From Cephalopachus bancanus (lineage: Eukaryota > Chordata > Mammalia > Primates > Tarsiidae): DNA of 64,000 bases. The notes below the pieces were generated by a model. That model was not told the DNA's origin, made no database searches, and was given only the letters and a program-made list of their open reading frames with translations. Below are positions 1 to 11,860 of the stretch, piece by piece. The stretch lies in NCBI GenBank assembly GCA_027257055.1, contig JAPVLO010000059.1, positions 4,588,001 to 4,652,000 on the forward strand, written 5' to 3'. Both the position numbers and the translations under genes were made by a program. Position 1 is the stretch's first letter, and each line of letters starts with the position of its first letter.

Positions 1-59
1 ATTTATTTTGAAGCATGTTTTATTTATGAGGCTTACATATAGAAAAGTGTAAAATTTAA

Positions 60-770
60 GGGCACATCTTGATGAATGTTTACATATGTACCCACCCATG
101 GTATCACCACCCAACTCAAGATACAAAGCAATGCCACCCAAAAGAATGTGATGATAGAAATGTTCTATGTTTGTGATGTCCATTTTAGCAGCCATAAGTC
201 ACACGTGGCTACTGAGTACTAGAAATGCAGTTAGTGCCTTTGAAAAGCTGAATTAAAAATTGTATTTAATGATAGAAGCTACTGTTTTGAACATTACAGA
301 TAAGAGAACATTTCCATCATCTCAGAAGCTCCCTGGTACACCTTTAAATCAAAGCCTACCCTGTGTGCTCCTCCTTCCCCTGCTGAAGTAACCCACTACT
401 GTATTCTGATTTCTAGATCCATAGACTAGTTTTCCCTGATCTTGAATTTCATATAAATAATAGAATATATATTCTCTATGTTTGGATATTTTCAGTCAAT
501 GTGATGTCTGAAAGTCATCCTTTCTGTTGAAAGTGGCAGTAGTTGTTGTTCTGTTTTTGTTGTTTATTTTTTACTGTATTCTATTGTATGACTAAGCCAT
601 AGTTTATCTACTCTACTGTTGATGGATATTTGGGGTTTTCCAATTTTAGGAATGGAATTTCTATAAATATTCTTGTGCATATCTTTTGGTGGACAAGTAT
701 ACAAATTTTTCTTGGGTATGTACAAAGAGGTAGAATTGTTGAGTCTTATCTTCCCCATAGCAGTGTAGAA
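60..770 (-). repeat. Ancient L1 (L1M type) 3' region, interrupted by a hAT element
   Basis: On the plus strand the text reads like the reverse complement of an old L1 3' UTR: Ser/Pro-rich 'cccctgctgaagtaaccc', then 'ctattgtatgactaagccatagtttatc', 'gttgatggatatttggg' and 'cttgtgcatatcttttgg'. Many indels indicate great age. The hAT fragment at about 130-290 splits it. Confidence 0.6.
130..295 (+). repeat. hAT-type DNA transposon fragment nested in L1M
   Basis: The segment contains 'gatagaaatgttctat', 'cacgtggctactgagtact' and a run resembling 'aattgtatttaatg'. This is the pattern of the short mammalian hAT elements with a GTAGCCACATGTGGCTA core. A related copy is at about 52480-52640. Confidence 0.5.
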
Positions 771-899
771 GAGGTCTAGTTACTTCATTATAATAATATT
801 TTACTTTTCAACTATGGCTATTTGTAAAGGGTACAATAGTTACTTATTTGCTATTCAAGAGAATATACAACTAACTGAAGCGTAATGTGTAATTGCTAA

Positions 900-1300
900 T
901 AACTTTAAGATACAATGTTCCAGTAATTATTTTTCCAGGTATTCTCCCTTGAGAAGTTCTTATACATGTGCACAAGAAGACATGCATAGAACTATTTATA
1001 ACAGCATTTTTTTGCAAAAGCAAAACAATAGAAATTTTTCTACTGAGTAAATAAATGACAGTATATCCATATTCAGATATCATCTAGAAAATAAACAAAT
1101 AGAGCTACATGTATCAGCGTGAATAAATCTATCCAATATAATGATGAGTAGAAAAAGCAATGGTAGAAAATTACAGTTCAATATAATGTATATAAAGATT
1201 TACAATAGTCACAACACGACTATAGATCTGTTAATGATGCATATATTGGTAATGAAAGTATGAAGAAATACATGGAAAGGATTAATAGCAAAAATGGTTA
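900..1300 (+). repeat. Ancient L1 (L1M type) 3' fragment
   Basis: Diverged L1 3' sequence in plus orientation, including 'taaataaatgacagtatatccatattcag' and 'agtagaaaaagcaatgg', which match the usual L1 'tggtatatccat...aatgg' pattern with decay. Confidence 0.45.
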
Positions 1301-1985
1301 CTCTATGCTTAGGGCAGAATGACAGACTGAGACTTCTACTGCACCACTATATTTCTTTATGAACCTGGGTAATACATACACAAGTGTTGGTGCTATTATA
1401 CTTTGTACAATTTTGCACATCTTAAATATTACATAATAGCAAAGAGAGTGTCCATGGAAGCGGTGGAGACTGCTAAGCACGCAGTAGGGTCCGTTTTTAG
1501 TTTCTTCTTTTCAGTGTTTGAATCTCTTGATCCCCCTCCCCAAAGTTCTAGCCAGGTACATCCTGCCCAGATGGAAACTATACTTCTCAGGCTTCTTGGT
1601 AAAGAGATGTGGTCATGTGACTGAGCTCTTGCCAGTGGGATCTGAGCAGAGGTGAGTATGACTTCTGGGCTACATCCTTAAAAGCAGCAGCTTGCCTGTC
1701 ACTTCCCCCTCTCTTCTTGTGGGCTGAATATGTATGAGATGGTGATGAGACAGCTGTAATTATATGCATATGGACAGTACCTTGGAGGATGATGGTGCCA
1801 CAAAGTTGAAGAACTACTAGCTCAGATTTTTACGAAACAGAAAAATGAAACTTTCTTAGCTTATATCTAACTAACACAGCCAGCTAGACCAAAGAGATCT
1901 AACTTATCTCCCTAGTGAATAGGAGAGGGAAGCAGTTTCAGAGACGTGGCATGGAAAGAGAGGCAGCAAAACTTCAGATGTGGAG
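1300..1985. other. Unassigned intronic sequence
   Basis: No gene, and no repeat I can name with confidence. The short open frames here lack family resemblance. Confidence 0.5.
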
Positions 1986-2165
1986 ACTGGCATACCAGGT
2001 TCAAGTTCCAACTCTGCTACCTGTGTGACTGTGAGCCAGTCCTTTACCTGTCCAGGTATCATTTCCCTCATCTTAAAGGGGAAATAGGAAGATGTTCTTC
2101 TTGCCTCATTGGGGAGCTATGAAGATCAAATAAAATGATTCCAGTCACCAGACTTGGCATAGAGC
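1985..2165 (+). repeat. MIR SINE
   Basis: Core signature 'caactctgctacctgtgtgactgtgagccagtc', then a degenerate 'cctcatcttaaaggggaaat' and 'gaagatcaaataaaatgat'. This is the MIR order of core, tRNA-unrelated middle and 3' end. Confidence 0.7.
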
Positions 2166-2169
2166 AGAG

Positions 2170-2855
2170 TTATAGCATGAAGAGAAAGATACAGAATCTG
2201 CTATCATTTCCACAAAATATTTTCAAAAAATTAAAAAAACAAGTTCATCCCAATAAGTTTATAAAGAATTAATCATGTGAACATATTACTTAAAAGACTA
2301 TTTAGTAAGTCATATATATATCTACAGAGCAAATCTTGAGCACTTAATCAATCATCTAGGATAGTTTGCAGGTGATTCTCTTTGGAGACAAATTTATGGA
2401 ATAAGTATGATCATTTCTTGCATAAACAATCTTAATTCATTAATTCTACAACTTTTCATCTCACTCCATGGAAAAAAGAAACAAATACCTAAGAATATTA
2501 AGATATAATATTAATATATAATATTAAATAATATTAAGAATAAACCTAACAAAATTGTTGAGAGTCACTACATAGGAAAAATTAAATGGCCACCTTTTTT
2601 TTTCTCTAAAAGAAATTACACTGAGTTAGATAGAAAAAGTAGGAAAACAATGTTGGGATAAGAAAAGGAGTCCTTATTTCTTTCTGGTAGATTTCTTACT
2701 AGATACTGCATAGTTGGACAGTTTGCAGAAATCCAAGAACCCAGGGCAAACAATTTTACCTCCAAACTACAGGTGTATCAAACTTTTAAAATCTAAGTAA
2801 ATAAGTCAGTTATGTAAAGATTCCATAGACATTGATATTCTCCTCTTTCTTTCTA
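2170..2855. other. AT-rich unassigned intronic sequence
   Basis: Low GC, with a short palindromic AT run around 2505-2545 (ATTAAGATATAATATTAATA repeated). No gene is seen. Confidence 0.5.
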
Positions 2856-3425
2856 CTGGGTCAATCAGATTTTGTCAGTCCCTCACTCATAACCCCCTAA
2901 AAGCTTCCCATAATCCTTGGAGTAAATCCATGTTCCTAACTATGACCTAAGATGCCCTGTATGATTTGTCCACTGTCCATCCTTCTAACATACTTCCTCT
3001 CAGTTTTTGTTTGGTCTCTGTGTTCCATCCACACTGATCTTCTTACCAAGCTCATTGCTTTCTTCCATCAAAAGCTGCCTCCTTTTCCAGGTATGTTTTT
3101 CCCCAGGTTGGCTCCCTCACTGGTGTTAGGCCTCAGCTTAAGGGCCACAACCCCCACAGAGACTTCTCTGTCTGCATTATCTAAAATATCACCTTTTTCA
3201 TCTGTCCCCTCATTCTGCTGTATTTTTTTTTGTAGCCCTTATCTTCCTTGAGATGACATTGTATTTGTTTCCTTTTTTCTTGTCTTGCCCATGAAACAAC
3301 AGTTTAATGAGAGAAGAAATCTTGCCTGTCATAATTACTGCTATATCCTCAATTCCTAGAACAGTGTCTGGTGTATGACAGACACTCAATTCATGTTGAA
3401 TAAATGCATGATTCAATGTTGTTTT
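2855..3425 (+). repeat. L2 LINE 3' region
   Basis: Diverged L2 3' pattern: 'cttcccataatccttgg', 'ctgtatgatttgtcc', 'tccatccacactgatcttctt', 'ggctccctcac', ending with 'agaacagtgtctggtg...agacactcaattcatgttgaataaatgcatga', which is the L2 3' terminus. The open frame at 2952-3251 is incidental. Confidence 0.75.
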
Positions 3426-3915
3426 ATCATTAATGGTGCATCTAGTCTTAGACACTTATTTTCACTCTTGTCTCACTCACTGTTCTATGAGGTTTTGCTG
3501 ATTTTATTATAATCCAGACAGTATTTTAACTGGAAAAGCAATGCCTGCCCATCTCAGTGATATAATAAAGTAGCTAATGTTTCTCAATGACCAGAGATAA
3601 AATATGTTATTTTCTCTGAAACACATTTGAAATGATAACAAGCTGACGATTCTCCAATTAAAAATATTATCTGCCCTATTTTTCTAAATTTGTTAATAGT
3701 TACCTCAGAACAAAAATGCTTTCACAGTAAAAACAAATTTGATTCCCTTTTTGTTAGGAGGGGTCAATGACCTTCAGATCCTAATCTCACTTTATATGTA
3801 GGCTTTTTATTTATTCTAATGAAACATTGCCTGTTTATTAAAAAAAATTGGTAGAATAGGTTGGGCATATATTGACTTTAAACAGTTATAGACTAGGGCA
3901 TGTCAACAATAATTG
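3425..3915. other. Unassigned intronic sequence
   Basis: AT-rich with no recognisable repeat or gene. Confidence 0.5.
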
Positions 3916-4425
3916 TAGCCTGAGGAACTATGGTAGATTCAAAAGTGGCCACAATCCTTCACTCTGATTGTAGCCCTACCATTTGCAATGTGAACTTACA
4001 GCTTCTCCCATCAAGAGATGGAATCTGTTTCTCTTCCCTTGAATCTTGACTGGCCTTGTAACTTCCTTTACCATCAGAATACAATGGAAGTGACAGTGTG
4101 AGAGTTCTGAACCAAGACTTCCAGAGGCCTTGCACTCTTTCACTCTCTTACTTAGACTGTCTAGTGGCTATGTGAAGAAATTCAGGGTGTAGAATCATCC
4201 CAGTGGAAGTTATTCGAGAGTAATCTATAGTCATCTGACTCTCAGAACAAAGCATCCTACCAAAGCCACAACTGACAATAAGCACTTAAGTGAGCCGAGC
4301 CAAGACCAGAAGAACCACCCAGTTCATTTGTAGGCTTGTGAGCAGTAGTAAATGTTTCTTATTTTAAGCAATTGAGTCTAAGGATAGTGTATTCTGCAGC
4401 AATAGCTAACCAATGCAGGCATCAT
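3915..4425 (+). mobile_element. Solo LTR, MLT1-type (ERVL-MaLR)
   Basis: The sequence follows the MLT1 consensus: 'ggtagattcaaaagtggccac', 'ccatttgcaatgtgaactta', 'cccatcaagagatgg', 'cttgactggccttgtaactt', 'gagccaagaccagaagaacc', and at the end 'gtattctgcagcaatagctaac'. It is a non-coding old endogenous retroviral LTR; no internal region adjoins it. Confidence 0.8.
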
Positions 4426-4900
4426 TGCAACAATAAAATAAATGCACCCCATATTAAGACATGGGCTTAGCAGCTTTCTAATGATCTTTGTTAAGTCTTT
4501 TCGGCCTCCCTATAAATAAGGATTTTAGACTTCTGATCTCTTGTCCAGTTCCCAAATCTACTCAGATTCTACCCTTACTCTTAGATCATGAGGAAAACCA
4601 TCTAGTTTGAGTTTTCAAATGTTTACCTCAGCCAACCTATCTCTTCCTTCCTTTTAATTTCACAGAAGTATTTCAAAGTGAGTTTATCAGCATTAAAGCC
4701 AGGAAGCAAGTGTGCTTTCTGGACAATGGCTGATTCAGGTTGAATACAGAGAAAGAGAGCGACAAAAGAAGAGATGCTGGATTAGGACAGTGCCATAGTA
4801 AAGATAGGTTGGTAGTTAACACTGGAATCTCATCAAAGGTAACCTGTATCTTTCTAGTGGTCTGCTACTCGTTATACATACTTATTTTAAACGTTGTTTC
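4425..4900. other. Unassigned intronic sequence
   Basis: No gene. Nothing beyond unique sequence is identified. Confidence 0.45.
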
Positions 4901-5310
4901 TGTTAGCGATTGCTACAATAATGCAGGATAGTAAACAACCCTTGAACTCAGTGACTTACACTAACATATGTTTATGGTTATATTCCTGGGTCTGTGAGTT
5001 GGCTGGGGTTCTGCTGACCTAGACTGGGCATGGCTGTAGGTTTTAGAGTGTGGATTGGCTGGGCTTGGCTCCAGGCTGTGTGTTCAGTTAGGTTTGTTTC
5101 ATGTGTATGATACTGAGGCTGGGCTAGAGGGAGAACAACAGCCTGGGGCATGTTCTTGTCTTGGAAGATCACCAAAGTGCCACAGCAGCAAAAACATGTG
5201 CACAAGCTCATTTCAAGCCCTGTGCTTGTTGAGTCTGCTGACAGCCCATTGACAAATCAAGTGTGATGGCTAGGCCAAAAGTCAAGAGGTGACAAAGTTC
5301 ACCTAAAGCT
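4900..5310. repeat. Unclassified ancient interspersed repeat
   Basis: The start 'gcgattgctacaataatgcag' with 'ctcagtgacttacactaaca' and GGCTGGG-rich text (5000-5120) resembles the common 'TGCTGAGTAACAAACCACCCC...GGCTGGGCTTGGCTGG' repeat. I cannot settle its class or strand. Confidence 0.4.
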
Positions 5311-5634
5311 CCATAAGCTATAGTAGGGTGTTTAATTTTAATACAGGAGAGTGAAGAATTGAGACTAATTATTCAATTGACTACATTTTATTTATGATGC
5401 AATTTCTTTTCTACTCTGGTCCATCACTGGGTAAAAGAGAATAGCAGACATCACAGATGATCTCTCTCTATTCAGTCTAAACAATCTCATCATTCAAATC
5501 CAGCTCACTTAGTACCTCCTCTGTGGAGTGGCCACTGACTAATCAAATGCCATTGTTATCTGAGATCTCCAAAGTTATCCAACTGTTGAAACTTATACAC
5601 CTGTGCTACCCACTTCTGCCCCATCAGCACTGTC

Positions 5635-5815
5635 ACTAACTACCACCACCAATCCAGACTATCATTTACTGAGTTTCTATCTTGTGATGGGCTCTTTGCA
5701 TACCTTATTTCTAACTGGTAGTTATTAGTATCTGTCTTATAGACAAGTTACTTAACTTACTAAAAGCTACATAGATAATAAGTAGCTGGGCCTGGATTTA
5801 CACTTCCACTGTATA
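5635..5815 (-). repeat. MIR SINE (reverse)
   Basis: Reads as reverse MIR: 'cagactatcatttactgagtttctat', 'tatagacaagttacttaactta', 'agctacatagataataagtagctgggcctggat'. Confidence 0.6.
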
Positions 5816-6084
5816 TTGCAATTGTCTATTGTTTCACTTATTGACTTTGTATTATAGATAGATTTTACTTGCATATTAGTTCACTCCTTCAAACTACATT
5901 GTATATTTTTCTTCAAGGCACTTCTTCAGATAGTTCCCTGGCATAATTTGATTTATTATTGCATTCAAGAATGAATTCCACAAAACCATCCCAGCTATAC
6001 ACATCATTATTCATGAGAATGGAACTTTCTCAAGATGTGAGAATTCAATTAATTAATGGTGCCTAATAGTGGGTATTAGGTGGG

Positions 6085-6245
6085 TACTACCATTATTTTC
6101 ATATATTAAGTGGGTACTGTATTATTTCCATTTTATATATGCAGATAGTGAGGTTCAGAGAGGTTAACTGTCTGACTCATGATCACAGGAAGTAGCAGAG
6201 CTGGAATGAAAACTCAAGTCTCTGTAGCATCCTAGTTTTTAACAA
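6085..6245 (-). repeat. MIR SINE (reverse)
   Basis: Clear reverse-MIR core: 'tatttccattttatatatgcag', 'gtgaggttcagagaggttaactg' and 'atgatcacaggaagtagcagagctgg'. Confidence 0.75.
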
Positions 6246-6574
6246 CTGATATTCTATGTTTATATCTGCACAGTACTGGGATTAAAATGTAACTACTCTG
6301 AAGGCCTATAAAGTTGAACAATTCTATAAATATCAACCCAGGACAAGTCTAGGATATGAAGACTCTGACATCACATTCTTGGTTTCTATGTTACACAGTG
6401 ACTTCAGTTCCAACATTATAAACAACCATCCCTTTCCACCGTCCACAGAATGGATGGGCTAAGTTTTAACTTAAAACCTTTTGGGTTGAAAAGTTATGAT
6501 GTTATATATCCATAGGAGAATTTTTTTTGAAAAGTAAATAATCTTGCTCTTATGATATAATAATTAATTAATTC

Positions 6575-6780
6575 AAGGTTGGAAAACTGCAGCCCTTGGG
6601 TCAAATCTGCCAGCTGCCTGTTTTTGTAAATAAAATTTTGCTGGAACATAGCCAAGCCCACACTTTTACATACTGTCTATGTCTGCTTTTGCTATAATGA
6701 CAGAATTAAGTAGTCGGTGCAAAGGCTGTAAGGACCCACAAAGCCTAAATTATTTACTAACCCCTGGCTTAATTCTTAAC
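6575..6780 (+). repeat. hAT-Charlie short DNA transposon
   Basis: Starts 'ggttggaaaactgcagccc', continues 'gcctgtttttgtaaataaaattttgctggaacatagcc' and ends 'taaattatttactaacccctgg'. This matches the non-autonomous hAT family with TTGGCAAACTACGGCCC ends. Confidence 0.75.
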
Positions 6781-7223
6781 TTAAAAGCTTTGTATTGAAT
6801 TTTTATATGTGCTTTTATGGGTATTCTTCCTCCAAAGAGCTACTTTGTTTTAACTTTGGAGTCACTGGTCCCGGCTAGGATGGGGCACATTGAATTGTGA
6901 AACAATCCAGTTGGCTAAATCACACACAGGCAATGACAAGACCAGAAATATGAACATTTCCTATTCTTCAACCAGCCTCTGGACACTGTGAGGTTTTGTA
7001 AAGTAGGCTTTTCAACAATTAAATCAGGAAGAAATGCTTGTATTGATGTGGTGGAACCTAAATGAGGCAAATATAAACCTAAGCAGTTTCCACTGAATAG
7101 ACACATCCATTAAGATCACAATTGACCAATAGACAGAACTGAGTCCTCAACTGACCTTTCCCCCCACAACAAATTTTAGGGAAAAAAAAAGACTACATAA
7201 AAAGAGATTCATAAAAGATTTAG

Positions 7224-7919
7224 TAAAGAGGAAGTCAAGTTATCCCTCTTTGCTGATGATATGATCCAATACCTTAAAAATCTGAGAATCTGTCAAAAAT
7301 CTGCTTGCACTGATAAAGGAGTTTGGAAAAATCTCAGGTACAAAATAAATATGCAAAAGACAGTTGCATTCCTATACACCAACAACAAGCAGGCAGAGAC
7401 CCAAATAAAAAGCACAATCCCATTCACAATAGCCACACATACACACATAAAAATGAAATACCTCAGCATCTTCCTAACCAGAGAAGTGAAAGACCTTTAC
7501 AATGAGAAATACAAAACACTGTTCAAAGGAATCCAAGAAGACACAAACAAATAGAAAAATATTCCATGCTCATGGATGGGAAGAATCAACATTGTTAAGA
7601 TGTCCATCCTACCAAAGGCAATCTACATATTCAACACAATACCCATTAATTTACCAACATCATTCTTCCCAGACATGGAAATGACAATACAGAAATTCAT
7701 ATGGAAACATAAACGACCACGAATAGCCAAAACAATCCTTAGCAAAAGAAACAAAGCAGGAGGTATCATACTTCTAGACTTCAAACTTTACTATAAGACT
7801 ATAGTAATCAAAACTGTCTGGTATATGGTACAAGAACAGGCATAGAGACCAGTGGAACAAGGATACCTGTATAATGAACATTTGTATACCTAACCCTGAA
7901 TTGTACCCCACATCTTAAA
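7224..7919 (+). mobile_element. 5'-truncated, internally deleted L1 (ORF2 fragment plus 3' end)
   Basis: The fragment opens within the L1 ORF2 reverse transcriptase. The FADD motif is coded at 7249-7260, and frames further on read [13 protein letters not shown] (from 7579) and [16 protein letters not shown], typical of the domain after the RT. Stops and frame changes make it non-functional. After about 7850 it jumps straight to the L1 3' end ('catttgtatacctaaccctgaattg'), so the ORF2 C-terminal part and most of the 3' UTR are missing. It is flanked by 'aaaagatttagtaa' (7213-7226) and 'aaaatatttagtaa' (7920-7933), a target-site duplication with one mismatch. The 3' end matches the L1 copies at 15.4, 22.3 and 24.4 kb. 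Confidence 0.85.
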
Positions 7920-7933
7920 AAAATATTTAGTAA

Positions 7934-8228
7934 GCCGGGCTTGGTGACTCAACCTGTAATTCCACGCTTTGGGAGGCTGAGGTGAGTGGATTGCCTGAGT
8001 CCGTGGGTTTGAGACCCGCCTGGGCAACTTGGTGAGACCTCATCTCTACAATAAAAAAAAAAAAAATTAGCCGGGCATGGTAGTGCACACCTGTAGTTCC
8101 ACTACTTGGAAGGCTAAGGCGGAGGGCTTGCCGGAGCCCAGCAAGTCGAGGCTGCGGTGGCTGGGAGCGGCCACTGCACTCCAGTCTGGGCGACAGAGTG
8201 AGACTCCAACTCAAAAAAAAAAAAAAAA
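7934..8228 (+). mobile_element. Alu, lineage-specific subfamily, full length
   Basis: Full dimer from 'gccgggcttggtgactc' to a poly-A tail. It has the private features of the window's young Alus: 'ctcaacctgtaattcc', 'gagacccgcctgggcaacttggtg', 'ctctacaataaaa' and 'gcccagcaagtcgaggctgc'. It lies immediately after the right target-site duplication of the L1, and 'ttagtaa' recurs at 8229-8235. Confidence 0.93.
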
Positions 8229-8269
8229 TTAGTAAAACATACACATACTTATCTTTCTAGAGTATGCTT

Positions 8270-8445
8270 TGCTGTGGACTGGCTTTTTTACCTTGGATCA
8301 ATTGTCTAATCTTTTCCTCCTCCTTTTAGTTTCCTTATTAAAATGTGGGTAAAAATATCTACTTTACAGGCTTTTTATGAGGATTAAATATAATTACTCA
8401 GCTTAGTGTCTGGCACATAGAAAAAGCTTACTATTTGGTAGGTAA
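8270..8445 (+). repeat. MIR SINE
   Basis: Recognised by 'ttagtttccttattaaaatgtgggt', 'tatgaggattaaatataatta' and 'cttagtgtctggcacatag'. Confidence 0.7.
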
Positions 8446-8449
8446 TATT

Positions 8450-9710
8450 GCTGTCCAAACAGGGGGTCAGTACATAGATCATGAGGTCTCCACCGAGTAA
8501 AACTTCCCTCTAAAAGACTGATGTAGAATCATTCACTAACCAGAAAGGAAAGGGAACTAATGTGTTTTAGTAATATATTCAAAAAAAGAATGGAAACACA
8601 AGGGGTTAACCACAAAATTTAACCAGTACACTATACTCCATTACCTATGCATCTGCTAATTTGGGGTCTGAATCATTGAGGAAACAAGAAGACTACATGT
8701 TGGAAGAAGGTAAATTCAAATTGCTACCATGGGGAGTCTGGGTTAGTGAAATGTGTCAGAAGGCTGGTATTTCTATTTGCAAGGCTGTGGTTTATAATAT
8801 GTTTCATCATTTGGCAAAAGGGAAAAGTAGAAAATACTATTTCCGTATGCCTTTTTTCCAAAAGTACACCTCTTTAACGTCTCTGATTACACTTTTGTGG
8901 CTCAAAGCTTATGAAAGACTCTGAATAAATGAGCATATTTATGATTTCATTTTTGCAACAAAGGAAAGAGATTGCTGAAATGTCTATAGCAGTTTTGAAG
9001 GCTGCATAGAAAATGCCCAATTCGCTGCTCCTTATAAGCAGGATACCTACTGTCTCTCCATTTCAACTTTCCGCTGCGGTTAGTTTCTCAGTAACAGCAG
9101 GCGCAATCAGATAGAAATATCTAGCCTTGTGTTCTAGGAACAACTGATAGAGCAGTAAGAAAAATCACAATGGGGTCTTCAGCACATTCTTGCTCGGGGA
9201 AATAAAATATTGCTCTCTGGACCTGTACCCCCTACATCTTTAATCCCTCTCATTTTATCCTTGCTAACTGAGTAGAACATGTTCATGTGGTAAGTGCATC
9301 TTGCTGTCTTTTGACATTCAAAGACTGGCGAAATTAAAGTACATCTGGCAAGCAAAGTCATTTAAAACTGGCAGTCCATCAAACGTCTAATGACCGTTAG
9401 AGGCAGTGCATGACTTTGAAAAGACAAGATTTAATTTCTGTCCTTCTTTGGTCAACCATGTGATGGGAGAGACGGGTTGAGTGTGACTAGAGGGCAAATC
9501 TATGCCCAGAAGATAACTCTGACCCTCAGGTGATACCAACATTCTAAATAGGGGGTCTGGCAGATGGATTCAGACTGCAGACTGACAGGCCTGTTTCACT
9601 GCTGCACTTTCTGCCTATCCAGGAAAAAAAAATGACCAACATCTGGTACCTTTGCATAACGTGGGTAGTTAAGCCCTGTGAGGCCATAAATGCCTTGGCT
9701 TCTGCATTTA
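8450..9710. other. Unassigned intronic sequence
   Basis: Mostly unique-looking. The open frame at 8661-8924 has no recognisable domain and no exon-like splice context. Confidence 0.5.
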
Positions 9711-10020
9711 CTGGTTTAAGTCAATATTTAATCGAGCACCTATTTTGTGCCAGGCACTGTTCTAAGTGTTGGTCATATAGCGGTGATTGCAACAGACATT
9801 GTTCTTCCCCTTAAAGAAATCTAGAGGAGGAGGTAGATAATAACAAAGTAAATAAATATGCAAGATCATTTTAGGTTGTATTAAGTGCTATCACAGTAAC
9901 AAAACAGGGTATTGTTTTGGGGGAAAAAGCAACCAGCAAGAAGCACATTTTAGGCAATATGGTAAGAGAGGACTTCTCTTAAAAAGGTTACATTTAAATT
10001 GACATCTGAAAAAGCCAACC
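9710..10020 (+). repeat. Ancient LINE-derived repeat
   Basis: Contains 'cgagcacctattttgtgccaggcactgttctaag', 'tagataataacaaagtaaataaat' and 'ttaagtgctatcacagtaacaaaacag', a common mammalian interspersed pattern. I cannot name the exact family. Confidence 0.5.
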
Positions 10021-10049
10021 ATGTGAAAAATGTTTTGGGATGAACAATG

Positions 10050-10580
10050 TAGTAGACCATAACAGGATGACCTGGTGAGTGATGGCCTACTATAGCTCTG
10101 CCCTTGAGTATGGGCAGAACTTAAAACTTGCTTCTAATCAATAGCATATGACAAGAATGAATAAATTTTACAGATGTAAAGTTCTTAATCACTTGAATTT
10201 AAATTCATCTAAAGGGAGATTACGATAGTAGGTCTAATTTAATCAGGCGTTCTTTTAAAAGTGGGTCTAGAAATCAGAGACTTGATGCGCCAGAGACTCT
10301 CTCTGTTGCTGGATCTGAGGAATTCTGCAGCTGCAAGGAACATAGTTGTACCAACAATGTGAGGGAGCTCAGAAGTGGGTTCTTTCCTGCTGAGCCTCTG
10401 GATGAGAACACAGCCCAGCTAATGTCTTAATTCCTGCTTTTTGAGACCCTGAGCAGAGGAACTGGCTAAGTCATACCTGGTCTTCTGACCTAGAAAAACT
10501 GTGTGATAATAAATGGGTACTCTTTTAAGCTGCTAAATTTGTGGTAATCTGTTACACAGCAATGTAACAAAAACAAACAC
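10050..10580 (+). mobile_element. Solo LTR, MLT1-type (ERVL-MaLR)
   Basis: Matches the MLT1 3' half well: 'aaagtgggtctagaaatcagagact', 'aaggaacatagttgtacc', 'gatgagaacacagcccagc', 'ttgagaccctgagcagagga', 'aaaactgtgtgataataaatgg', and the end 'gtaatctgttacacagcaatg'. Non-coding, with no flanking viral genes. Confidence 0.8.
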
Positions 10581-11860
10581 AATACTCTAAGCAGGACAGC
10601 AACTACAAAGTCATGGAGAGGTGTGTATTAAACAAGGAGGAAGATAGTCAGGAGCCACATCATGGGCTATTCTAGGTCAAAGTAAGTTTAGGCTTTATTT
10701 CCACAAATAACACATGATCCTAAGGCACAGCGGATACTGGAATCTATTGAATGAATGAATAATGAAAGTATGTTTCTAAACAAAAGTGTTTAATACTAGC
10801 TGTCATTACTACTCCCTATCCATAGATCTTAAGACATTTCTTCAATAGATATTTATTGAAAGACCATTAAATGCAAAGAACTGTGTTGTTGTTACAAAAT
10901 CAAGAAAAATCATTAAGAAATAGAGTCTGGCCCAATAGTGAAGTTTTCAGTCAACAGATCTACTGAAACTTGTAGACCAGGGAAAAGCTATATAGTTATA
11001 TGGAGATTAAGGACTCTGTAATGAGGTATGGATATAACCCAACAATCTGGGTCACAGCTGAAAGCCTGATAATGTGAGGTTTATCTTCAGAGTTTAATAA
11101 ATTATCTGAAAAGCTGCCAAGTGCTCACCAAGTTCAAGGAATATAATAAGATAACCACATCGTCAAAGGTCATGCACATGATTGTTTGAAGGAAAAAAAA
11201 AAGAACTGCTAAGAGAATTAGCAGTTCAATAATGATGGAAAATTTAATATAGAAAAATGCAAAGATGTTTATAGATTGGGAAACCATATTTCATGTGTCT
11301 AAGTCAAGGTCAAGTCTTCCAGGCATCAGAAAAATCTCTAGAAATTCAGAGGGTAAATGAAAAGAATACTGTCATTTACTATTAGTTGGTGTATGCACAT
11401 TATCCCTGCTGCCAATCAGGCACATATGGTGGCTAAGGTGAAGGTTCTAGTGATGCTGCTGAAGTTTCTAGGAGCTAAGAGTATGATCAGTAACAGCACA
11501 ATGAGAGATGGCAGTTTCAGAGTAGAATGGCAACACAAGGAAACAGGTGATTTCCTTAGCTCATATTCGCCCACATCCCTTCAAAATTATCTAGGTTGCT
11601 TCACTAAGAAGAGTTTATTTACATTAAAAAATACATCAAGATGAGAACTTGATTCCTTCTAAAATGCACCTCCAAGGTGTTTTTCAAGGGAAAACATCTA
11701 CACATTTTAGAATGTCCACACATGTAGAATGACTAATTAAAGATAACTCATAAAGTTTAGCAGAGGGGTAGGAAATACACTAGAATGACTGGGCATCAAA
11801 TTGTCAACAAATTTGGAGGCCACTAAGAGGAAAGAGGAGAGATGGTGCATCTTAAAGATG
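10580..11860. other. Unassigned intronic sequence
   Basis: No gene. At 10740-10760 there is a short ATGA/TGAA run, and the rest appears unique. Confidence 0.45.

Noticed and set aside
7576..7845. Separate small protein gene
   Set aside because: The translation is a broken piece of L1 ORF2 and lies within target-site duplications.
3915..10580. Endogenous retrovirus with coding capacity
   Set aside because: Only two solo MLT1-type LTRs are present, with no internal gag, pol or env text next to them.
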